A stretch of 53,258 bases of DNA from the NCBI GenBank assembly GCA_003254885.1, contig QANT01006660.1, positions 1-53,258 on the forward strand, in the 5' to 3' direction. The first letter of the stretch is position 1. Each line of letters opens with the position of its first letter. Made by a program: the position numbers and the translations under genes. Origin of the DNA: Purshia tridentata. Lineage: Eukaryota; Streptophyta; Magnoliopsida; Rosales; Rosaceae. Below the pieces are notes generated by a model. The model searched no databases, was not told the origin of the DNA, and saw only the letters and a list, made by a program, of their open reading frames with translations. Of the stretch, positions 24,781-34,564 are shown in pieces.

Positions 24781-24831
24781 AAACCAAAGCCAAGCTTTTC
24801 TTCAAGCTTATTTACATTGAAAATCCACAAA

Positions 24832-27800
24832 TCAGTCATTCGCAACCAAGGAATGTACAGCAGAACTGCTATCCAATTGCCTGATGCTCAACCTTTTTTG
24901 TGGAGGGAGGTCTTTGGCAGATGAGGACACCTCTGCATCAACGATAATCGAGTCTTCCTCCTTGAAATCCCCTCTCAAGACTCCCATTGCAATTTCATTC
25001 TCAACCAACTGTTGTATAACCCGCTTAACTGGCCTTGCACCAAAGTTTGGGTCAAAGCCTAATGTACCAAGAAGCTCCACAGCTTCCTCTGTGTAATGAA
25101 GATCAATTTTCTTCTGCTTCAGCCTGTCTTTCAACCGGTTCATCTGCAATGGCAAGGAAGCATTTAAGAATCACAAACAAGAAACGCTAAGAAAAAAGAA
25201 AATGTATTATGGGTACAAGATTGATCACCTGTATCTCAACAATTCTACTGATCTCTTTGGAATCCAAAGGCTGGAACACAATATACTCATCAATTCTATT
25301 CATAAATTCTGGGCGGAAAGTTTGTCTTGCCAACTCAACAACCTGTCTTTTCATCAAATCATAAACTGCATCCTTGCTATCTTGTGTATTACGAAGAGTT
25401 TCGAGTATATAGTGGGAGCCAAGGTTTGAGGTCATTATCACAACACTATTAGTGAAGCTTACAGTCCTTCCTTGAGAGTCGGTTATCCTTCCATCATCCA
25501 ACAATTGCAACAAAATGTTGAAGACATCATGATGTGCTTTCTCTATTTCATCAAATAGCACTACACAATAAGGTCTTCGACGAACCACTTCTGTTAGCTG
25601 CCCACCTTCTTCATAACCAACATAACCAGGTGGGGCCCCAACCAAGCGTGAAACTGCATGCTTTTCCATGTACTCACTCATATCAATTCTTACAAGAGCA
25701 TTTTCCGTGTTAAAGAGATACCCAGCCAAGGCCTTTGCAAGCTCTGTTTTCCCCACACCAGTAGGACCCATGAACATAAAACTTGCAATTGGTCGATTTG
25801 GGTCGGATAAACCTGCCCTTGAACGTCGGATTGCATCAGCCACTGATTTCACAGCTATATCCTGACCAACCACCCTCTTATGAAGAACCTGTTCTAGCAT
25901 AACTAGCTTGTCTCTTTCTGATTGTTGAAGGTTTGACAAGGGTATGCCAGTCCATTTGCTAACAATTTCAGCAATGTCAAGATCAGTGACTTCTTCTCGA
26001 AGCAAGGAATTTCCAGACTTCTGGTACTCAGCAAGGTTTTTCTCAGCCTCTTCTAACTGGCGTTGTAGGGACATTAGAGTTCCATATTTGAGCTCAGCAG
26101 CACGACTTAGGTCATACTCGCGTTCAGCAGCTTCCATCTCTTGGTTTACTCTATCAATCTACAAACATAGAAAACATATGAATCAGCAAATCAAGGGAGA
26201 GATAATTTGGCAACAACAATTTCACACTAAATAGGAATACCTCTTCTTTAATTGATCGTATCCGAGTCATCAGGGCCTTCTCACGGTCCCATTGTTCAGC
26301 TAATTCTTTCTGTTTCTGTTTAAGCAATGCCAGGTCATTTTCCAGCTTGCTTAACCTTTCTTTCGATGATTTATCAGTGTCATTTTGCACAGACAGTTTC
26401 TCCATCTCCAACTTTAATACAGCCCTATCTACCTCATCCAACTCAGTTGGCTTAGAAGTGATCTCCATTTTCAGCTTTGCAGCAGATTCATCAACAAGAT
26501 CAATGGCTGAAACAGAGAAGTTAAGTTACAAAACTTTAAGAAGCATAGCTGACCCAAAAAAGAAAAAGATCTACGGGCAAGAGTGCTTGAACGTTGTGGC
26601 CAAGCATATTTTTTGTTTGTAAAATTAGATCTCCTAGTCCAATACTGAAAATGAATAAGAAGAAAAATATACTATTTCTTTTTAAAGGACTCCCCTGCAT
26701 CCCTTCTTTCTTTATGTAAGACAGTCCTTAGGCCTCTATCTGTACTGGTCATACCCATGAATGTAACTTCCATAGATATGAGTGCATCTCGAATCCTAGA
26801 CTTGCAAGATGTATCAAGCAGAAATTGACACAAATTTTTTTTCCCCCCCTAGAGAACAAATCTCCCCCTTTTAGAAAAACCTATATGGTGAAAATAATCA
26901 TTACCTTTGTCAGGCAAAAAACGTTCTGTAATGTATCTGTCAGAGAGTACCGCTGCAGCAACAAGGGCACTATCTGATATTTTCACACCATGGTGCAGCT
27001 CATAGCGCTCACGCAACCCACGAAGAATGGATATCGTGTCTTCGACAGAAGGCTGACTGCAAAATACCTGTTGAAATCTACGCTCAAGTGCAGGATCCTT
27101 CTCAATGTATTTTCTGTACTCATTTAATGTTGTTGCTCCTATACAGCGAAGCTCACCCCGCCCAAGCATTGGTTTCAACAAGTTCCCAGCATCCATCGCA
27201 CCACTTGTAGCCCCTACCAAGAATCATTAACAAGGACATCAAGAGAACACATGACAGATCCAATAAAAAAATATTATACCTTGTCAGAGGAAGAGTACAA
27301 ACCTGCTCCTACAACAGTATGAATCTCATCAATGAATAATATAATCTGTCCATTTGAAGCGGTAACTTCCTTCAAAACAGCTTTTAACCTCTCCTCAAAA
27401 TCTCCACGAAATTTGGCACCAGCAACCAAGGAACCCATATCTAAGGAAATCAACTGTACAATACAAGAAAAAATGCAAAATTTATATACTAATTTGGACA
27501 CCAAAGAAGAAACTGTTTCATATGAAACTTCAATTATAACAAATGAAGTATAATTCAATAAATTTAATTCATGGTGGATATAGAAAATCCAGAATGAGAA
27601 CCAATTAATAAAAAATATTCCTTAAAACAAAATTGCACCTAGGTTAGAAAAATCATGTAAAGATCTGGACTTGATCTTGAGGAAAAAAAAAACTCTTTTG
27701 AAAAGAAATTGCAACTGATGAAAAAAATTAAAATGCATCACTACCTTTCTATTCAATAGTGGTTCTGGAACATCCCCACGCACAATTCGTTGAGCTAATC

Positions 27801-29436
27801 TGCAAATAATATACTGAATCATTGAAAAAGAAAAATGCACAAAATGCATGATGAATAATCAGACAATATATGCCACAAGGAGAGTAGTTCAACATCACCA
27901 CTTAGGTGATGACTGAATAAACTTAAAAAGTGTTATGGTAGTGTCCACCAGACATGTAGAGGCGTGCATCAAGTCAAACAATTTACCAAGGTAAATTAAA
28001 CAACCTAAGGTATAAGTTTTAGAGCTTGTTGAAAGAAGCATGACAATTTAGAAAAATGCAAGGTACGCAAATAACCATACCCTTCAGCAATTGCAGTTTT
28101 TCCCACACCGGGCTCACCAATAATAACAGGATTATTTTTTGTTCTCCTAGACAGTATCTGAATACACCGTCGTATTTCATCATCTCGACCTATAACAGGG
28201 TCAAGTTTGCCACGCCTAGCAAGTTCGGTCAAATCATTCCCAAATTTATCCAAGGCCTCATATTTTCCTTCAGGATCTATATACAAATACAAATATGGAC
28301 TTATTACTCAAGACATAAGAAAATACCCAACAAACAAAAGCAATTTGAAATGCCAATTCAAGGTGGAACAAAAACATACTTTGATCAGTGACTCTCTGAT
28401 TTCCACGAACAGCTTGAACAGCATCCTTCAAATCCTTGTCACTAAGCTGGAGGTTTATGAACAATTGCTGCCCAAACCGCTTATCCGATTGAAAAGCTAA
28501 CAAAAAGTGTTCGACTGACACGAAATCATCTCCCATTTCTTTCTTATGCCGCCGGGCATTGTCCAACAGACCACTGAGATGTGAGCCGATCATAGGACCA
28601 CTGGTGGCACCCATCACCTGCCACAACAACAACAACAACCCAATGTTCAATTCTTCATCACCTCCCACAAACAAATCCATTATATCTAAGATGCAAATTG
28701 AAAAATGGGGTTTACCAACCATAGCCATTATTATATCTATGATGAGAAGTGAATGAAATATGGGTTTTAACAATGTACCTCCAACAAACAAGGCCATTTT
28801 TATATCTATGATGCAAGCGAAACATGGGTTTTTATCAATATACCTTAGGTTGCTGAGAGATGAAGTCATCAGTAGCCTGCAGAACCGAGCTGTTGTCAAG
28901 CCCTGCCTTGGTGAAAATTCTCCTGGCCAACCCATCTTTTTGCTCCAAAAGCGCTTTCATCAAGTGCTCAGATTCCACCACTTGTTGCTTGCTGACTTTG
29001 GCGGCATCAACGGCACCAATAATGCCCTCCCAAGCCATCTCGGTGAACTCATTCTGATTCACCTGATATCAACCAAAAAGAAAAAGGAGGCAAATTGTTT
29101 CATATAATTCAATATTTCAAAATCATTCAAAAATGATTCAACTTTAGTGCCTGTGACCTGAGAAGAGCTGGTTGCGGAGTATAAAGAGGGAGTGGAGGAG
29201 TGAAAGCTGCGGCGAGTGAAGAAGGTGTTCGCCAAATACTTGGCCGAAACGACATTGTTGCTCTCCAAAACGACGTTGGGCCGAGAGAGGGAAGTGAAAG
29301 ACCTACCACCCAAAGTGGAGGCAGCCACGGCCGTTGTACGGCACTGAGAGAGCGAGTTTCTTGAGGCTTTTGCGGCGTTCATGGCCGCCAAAGCCAAAGC
29401 CGACTTGGTGAGTCGTGTGACTTTCCTGCTTGCCAT
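24832..29436 (-). CDS. CLPB4: Mitochondrial ClpB/Hsp100 disaggregase (CLPB4-type)
   Basis: Ten exons: 29436-29158, 29062-28844, 28617-28380, 28276-28081, 27799-27745, 27453-27303, 27213-26905, 26506-26241, 26158-25229 and 25143-24832. All are GT-AG; they sum to 2955 bases and 984 residues. Residues 1-93 form a basic, serine-rich presequence ([19 protein letters not shown]) typical of mitochondrial import. Then come the Clp N domain (from [13 protein letters not shown]), first AAA+ module (Walker A GEPGVGKT at 299-306, Walker B ILFIDEIH), the coiled-coil middle domain (about 470-600), second AAA+ module (GPTGVGKT at 702-709, [11 protein letters not shown], sensor TSNLGS) and a C-terminal domain with [11 protein letters not shown]. 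All ATPase motifs are intact. The family extracts proteins from aggregates with Hsp70. The start is the first ATG of the frame. It is closest to Arabidopsis At2g25140. Confidence 0.96.
28663..28845. repeat. Imperfect tandem triplication at the 5' end of ClpB intron 2
   Basis: Three units of roughly 60-80 bases share acaaacaa..ccatt, tatatctatgatg and atgggttt words. The unit next to exon 2 ends at the true donor (minus strand AAG|GTATATTG). The neighbouring unit contains a donor-like GAG|GTACATTG near 28776. Confidence 0.6.
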
Positions 29437-29454
29437 TTGAGCATGAACCAACAG

Positions 29455-30780
29455 CAACAACTAAGTTGTTCAGAGTTTTTGTATAATTCTGCGTTTGGTC
29501 TTCGGAGAGAGATGGTGTGAAGAAACCATAAAGCTTGGGGAAGCGGCAAAAGAAGGCTGTAGAATGAGCATCGGAAGTCTGGTATCTACTAATATTTTAA
29601 GGCTCTGTTTGTTTCGAAACAAATTTGATCCAGACCCATTATACTGTGTTTATCTTTTGAGTTGTGGGCCTATTGTATCTTATTGGGCCAATTTATATTA
29701 TCTTTGATAATTTTCATACTCTTTTAATATTCTCTAATTAGGGTGATGTGATTTCATAAGCTTGGTTGATTTACTTGCTTTGTTCAAGTGTTTCTATATA
29801 TATAAAATAAAAAAAAGATAAAATTTGTATCAACAATGCTAAACTTACCATAATTTTATATCATCTTATGTGGCAATCTATATGGCATTAATACATTGGA
29901 CACTAAAAAAAAAAAAAACCCCTAAAAAGAAGTAAATACACTGTCAGTACTATAATGACACATAAGATGGTATAAAAAATATGGTAAAAATAACATTATT
30001 GAATTTGTATCTATAAAGCCCATTTTTATGGGATCAATCATTGTCAAGTGTCAATGCTAATAGCTACAGTCAAAGTTAGTAGTTTCGTGAAAAATGGGAC
30101 ATTTGATACACAAATTTGTTTAGTACGTTTCACTAGAAGATGTTGAATAAATGAAATTTGTGCATTTGCTCGGGATATATATATATGGTTATTAAAGGTC
30201 TGCATGTCCATTCGATCATCTTCTCATATTTCTTTTTCTTTCAGGGATTGTGCTTTTAAATTTGGCATAATTTCCAAATGCAAAGGGGTTAATAGGTAAG
30301 AGATATTCAGTGATCGATGTTTTTGTTCAGAATGATTTGAAGCTCTGACCATTCAAGGTTAATGAAGGTCTTGGCAATAAGCCTCTGATTTTGGTTACCC
30401 GCAATGTAGCTAGTGTGTCAATAATTCTGGTAGAAAGTTAATAGATTGAAACAAACACAATTTACAATCATGTTCATGAGTATCAAATTTTAATCAGTCA
30501 ATATAAATTTAATCTGAAAGACCAACTAAGTTAGAGCAATATATATGTTCCTTATATTAAGAGAAGTTAAGTATTCAATATCTGACATGTTCCAGTAAAA
30601 TGCATATTATATTCCCCAAAAATAGATCTCAAATATTCATATTTACATTGAAATTTAGTGCACTAAAAATAAAAAGCACAACATTAATTGTAATAATGCA
30701 TGTAAATGAGCATTGTCAAGAGAATCTACCATTATAAAACCATCAGAAATACACCAATTAACACAAAAGAACAATCTGCA
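29455..30780. other. Intergenic DNA between ClpB and the NAC gene
   Basis: The first roughly 150 bases are the ClpB promoter/5' UTR side. I see no clear nTTCnnGAAn heat-shock element; the only near hit is gtttcgaaac at about 29609. Apart from the MITE at 29831-30001 the rest is AT-rich, with no supported gene. Confidence 0.45.
29831..30001. mobile_element. Mutator-type MITE with 9-base target duplication
   Basis: A 171-base element. Left end caacaatgctaaacttacca, then atcatcttatgtggca; the right end in reverse complement reads caataatgttatttttacca, then accatcttatgtgtca. The element is flanked on both sides by aatttgtat (29822-29830 and 30002-30010). A perfect 9-base direct repeat is the Mutator (MULE) hallmark. 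No coding capacity; the centre holds an A-run. Confidence 0.88.
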
Positions 30781-30838
30781 TTGTCGTGTAATGGTTGGTT
30801 GCAGCTGAAGAGTAAGCTGTGGCGGGGGTACTTGGGCT

Positions 30839-32014
30839 TCAAATATGACGTTCTTGTACGTTCTGGTTGTTGATTGGCATTGAGTCTAGTGACTCTAATG
30901 CTTGATCAACATTATAATCAAAGCCCCGCATCATCAGCCCTGCAGCGCCTGAAGCTGTTGAGGGAGGAAAATAGTGGGGTACTTGGGCATCAAAGACGAC
31001 CTGGTTGTTGTTGTCGTTAATGTTGTAATTGATGGGAAGTGACTCAAATACTTGATCAATATTATTGTCCAGCAATGGAGGACAATCCATCAACAAAGAA
31101 TTATAACCAAAGCTACAATCAGCTGAAGAGTAAGTTGTTGCTGGTAGTGGTTCTAATGCTTCATCAGCATTATAAACAAAGCTACAATCGGGAGGGTCCT
31201 CGAAGGATATCGTAGCATCAATCCAATCTGCAAATTGCTGATCTTCATCATCTAGGATATCCACAACACTTGGTTGATGATCAGGATGGTCATAATTAGG
31301 ACAAGTAGTAATAGCACTAGTGCTACAGCTTTGGCCTTGGGCTTCTGGATTATGATCAATAATATTATTATTAATTGCTTTCCTTCTTATTGCCCTTTTC
31401 TTTGTGGGGTTTTCTTTCTCATGATCAATAACATTAATAGCCTTAATCTGATCACAGGTTGACTTCCTTTTCTTTGATCCAGTAGCAGAATGGCTAGACG
31501 ACCTGTCGTTTTTCCTGAGCCTACAAATCACATACTCATCATTATCATATTTAACAGCAAGACTACTGTACTCCTCCAAGTACCACGCACCGTGCTGCTC
31601 CGACCCTTTGTTTTCATATCGAAACTTCCTCTTCCGCCCAATTTCCACCTTTTCACCACTCACCTCCTCCTCCTCCTGTTCATCATCATCTCCATCATGA
31701 TGTTCATAGATGGGTTTCCAAGGCTCGCCCTCGCTCCAAGTCCCCGACCCCACCTTGCGGTCAAACCGCTTAGGGCTCACCTTCTTGAGCTTTGTGAACA
31801 AGTACAACCCATCTGCTGCAATGTCACGGTGCACTTTCAGTTTCGGGTCGTTCCAAATCTCCCAGGGTTCCAGTTCCCCAAACAGGTTGGACTCCGGCAC
31901 GTCGTATGGCGGTGCCGCCGCGGCCGCTGTCACCTTGTGCAGTAGGTAATACCCCACCAATTCTTGGTCCGTAGGGTTGAACCGGAACCCCACAGCCGCG
32001 CTCACACCTTCCAT
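30839..32014 (-). CDS. NAC-domain transcription factor, divergent subdomains
   Basis: A single-exon open frame of 391 residues from the first ATG. The N-terminus has NAC subdomain A (VGFRFNPTDQELVGYYLLHK, residues 8-27), then NLFGELEPWEIWND (subdomain B) and LYLFTKLKKVSPKRFDRK. Subdomains C/D are unusual. Instead of the common GYWKATGKD block the protein has GTWSEGEPWKPIYEHHDG, followed by an acidic insert (DDDEQEEEE), then GRKRKFRYENKG, GAWYLEEYSSL and YVICRLRK. The C-terminal half holds basic nuclear-localisation-like stretches (GSKKRKS, KKRAIRRK). It then becomes acidic and Asn/Gln/Pro-rich, as activation regions often are. There is no C-terminal membrane span. The family binds DNA as dimers. 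GTWS-type NACs are recognised in plants, so it is probably a functional divergent member; the role is unknown. Confidence 0.88.
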   Translation of the reverse strand: MEGVSAAVGFRFNPTDQELVGYYLLHKVTAAAAAPPYDVPESNLFGELEPWEIWNDPKLKVHRDIAADGLYLFTKLKKVSPKRFDRKVGSGTWSEGEPWKPIYEHHDGDDDEQEEEEVSGEKVEIGRKRKFRYENKGSEQHGAWYLEEYSSLAVKYDNDEYVICRLRKNDRSSSHSATGSKKRKSTCDQIKAINVIDHEKENPTKKRAIRRKAINNNIIDHNPEAQGQSCSTSAITTCPNYDHPDHQPSVVDILDDEDQQFADWIDATISFEDPPDCSFVYNADEALEPLPATTYSSADCSFGYNSLLMDCPPLLDNNIDQVFESLPINYNINDNNNQVVFDAQVPHYFPPSTASGAAGLMMRGFDYNVDQALESLDSMPINNQNVQERHI

Positions 32015-32337
32015 TGATACGATTCCTAAGTTTTACAGGAAACTAAGAGAAGAGGCTAGGCTCCTCGATTTCTTGAAGAGAAAGAAAAGAAACCAAGAAA
32101 AGATGTACAAGTTTTACCGTGACTGATTTTTCGGAAAGTCATGATCCACTTATATACAGCGTAGGAGTCAGGAGTTAGGAATCGGTGATGATCTTAAGTC
32201 ATCCAAGGGCTGGTGTTATTTATATTTTTAAGTAATTTATTTATTTATTTATTTTAAGTCTCTCTCCTGCCCTCCCTGTTAGTTGTGAGTTCTCTCTCTC
32301 CCTCTCTACAATCACAATCACGCAAGTGCTCTTCTTA

Positions 32338-32338
<1 letters not shown>

Positions 32339-32385
<47 letters not shown>

Positions 32386-32389
32386 NTTT
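32339..32389. repeat. Poly-T tract with ambiguous base
   Basis: About 47 consecutive T residues, with an N at 32386. The N and the homopolymer length suggest uncertain base calling or a collapsed or joined read here, so local length should not be trusted. Confidence 0.85.
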
Positions 32390-33769
32390 CTTCTTTTCAT
32401 ATTTCATATTTGCATTTTATTTTTAAAAACTCTCCCTTTTTTGGTCTGAGTAATTTTAAAAACTTTAATACAAGTGAACGTTTAGCCAGTTTACCACTCT
32501 CACCCGTCACCAATATTCACTAACTTAATGAGTGAATTTTTCATTTTTTTAAAACACACACACACACACACAACACTAGAAACTGTTTTTCCTTTTTTTT
32601 ATTTTTTAGAAATATATATAATATAAATATAAAATAAGTATATAAACATAAATATAATTGTACTTTAATTTAAATAATTAAACAAAAATCTATTATTACA
32701 GAAATCCTCCCTAGTCCCTAGGCTCTTCCAACTCCCTCTCTTCCTGTCCCAAGTTTTCAACGCCAATTCTGCACTTGTATTGTGATTGTGAGCTCCTAGC
32801 TACTACAGTCTACGGCTACACTTTGTACCCTGTAATCATGTAAGTTAATATTTGTTCGTCAATAAGGACTTTAGTTAAAAAGACAGGTTTGGCACTATAG
32901 CTTAATTAATTTAGGCATTTCCATGTTTAAAAATTTCTATTTTTTATGCATATATGAGTGACAAGTGTGCCTTCTTAAGCATTTCCCTGCAGTATTATGT
33001 AAGTATAATTAGAAATGTAAGAACCTATGTGACAACTTAGTCTGAAGATTTCTGATTAATTTGGGTCAGTAAATACACAAATTTGTTGTAGTGCGTTCAG
33101 GTGATGCCAAATTGATTGTACTATATGTGACTATATCCAGTTCAATTCAAGGACAAATACAGATTTATCATATTGTGTGCTTCCTGAAAAACCTCTACAT
33201 GTTTAAGTAACTTGTCAATGAAAGAAGATTGATCATTAGCACAAAATAGATACCCATCGCTCTTCAATTGGAATATGTTCAAAAGTGACATTCTGTAGTG
33301 GCTACCTATTCTATTTCTGGGCCAAGATTTAATTTTTGAAGTGGGCAAGACTTACAGTTTAGCCCATAATGTTAGGACAAAGCCCAATCAAACTCCCCTA
33401 CGTTAACTGGACCACATAGAACAGACTCCCTTTCATTGGTGTCGACACAATTACTTCCAATCATCATCCCTAAGATCATTATTTGTTTAATCCATAGACC
33501 ATTTTGATATTTGAAATCATTTTATTGATGTTACGTAATTGGCCTTTCATTCACGCACTAAAATTCACAAAGCCCAACATAATTAATGTTACTGTAAGAT
33601 TTCATCTTATGGTTGTCTGTTTCCAAGTTGGCTGAAATTTTCAAATGGACTGCCTCTGGATTTATTCAACATGTCCTGGGCCTGGCTCTGCGTGTAACCT
33701 CAATGTAACCCAACCCCAATATGTAGCCCACCTGATCCTAACGTTGAATTTGATACTAAGGGGATGTAG

Positions 33770-34195
33770 TGTATATAGATTTATAAAGACTTTTATTGAC
33801 TTTTTTTAAGTTGTAGACTTTTGTAGAATTTATAGATTTTTATAGAGTTCTACAGAGTTTTACAGAGTCTATAGAAATCCTTATAAATCCGCAGAGAATA
33901 GATCAGATTTATAATGACTTTGAAATACACATAAAATCTTCCAAAGTCTTTAGAAATCCATCATTAAATGAAGTCTATGACTTTTTGAATACACATAGAT
34001 TTTTAATTAGAAATCCATCATTAAATGAAGTCTATGACTTTGTGAATACACATAGATTTTTATGAACTTTTTAAAAGTCATTAAAAGTCTTAATTGAATA
34101 CCATATGACTTTTATAGACTCCTTAACATTCTTAATTGAATACATATAGATTTTTATCGACTTTTTAAAAGTCTTTAAAAGTCTTAATTGAATGT
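33770..34195. repeat. A/T-rich repeat family with agtctatgactttt words
   Basis: The interval is built from recurring aaaagtc, gactttt and cacatagattttta words in both orientations. It includes a direct duplication of about 57 bases (starting tagaaatccatcattaaatg) at about 33951 and 34009. The structure resembles the internally repetitive ends of class II elements, but termini could not be defined. Confidence 0.6.
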
Positions 34196-34564
34196 TGTTC
34201 CCGTAAGGCTACTTTATCCACAATTAAGTTTTGGGGTAACCTGGCTAACCATTTCTTGGGTTCGATTATTCGGACCCAGTTTTTTTTATGGTAGTTTCAA
34301 ACACACTTTGTACATCCAATTCATATATGTTAAATGATTCTCATTCCTGACTAGTAAACATTCCTAGATGTAATTAAATAGGCAATTGCTCTTGTGTTTT
34401 GATCTCCCAGTAGGAGTAGGATTCCTATTTCCTAGTCCTACACGGAAACGAATTTAATGGTACCAAGTAAGTAGTATGTATTTATAAAGTTGTTATTGAA
34501 TCATTGGCCAAAGAACCAAGAATTGTTATTGAATCTTTGACTTTTTAATTGAGTAGGATCAAAG

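Larger units (their letters stand above)
32020..34560. other. Intergenic DNA between the NAC and F-box genes
   Basis: It holds a long T homopolymer with one unresolved base, a CA microsatellite (about 32556-32572) and a repetitive A/T block at 33770-34195 (separate entries). No supported gene: the frame at 33142-33348 (minus) is short and unrecognised. Confidence 0.5.

Noticed and set aside
29437-29620. Heat-shock elements upstream of the ClpB gene
   Set aside because: Only a gtttcgaaac word was found. The spaced nGAAnnTTCn trimers expected of a real element were not readable.
31274-31949. Plus-strand frames up to 151 codons over the NAC gene
   Set aside because: Antisense shadows of the intact NAC reading frame, with no domain of their own.
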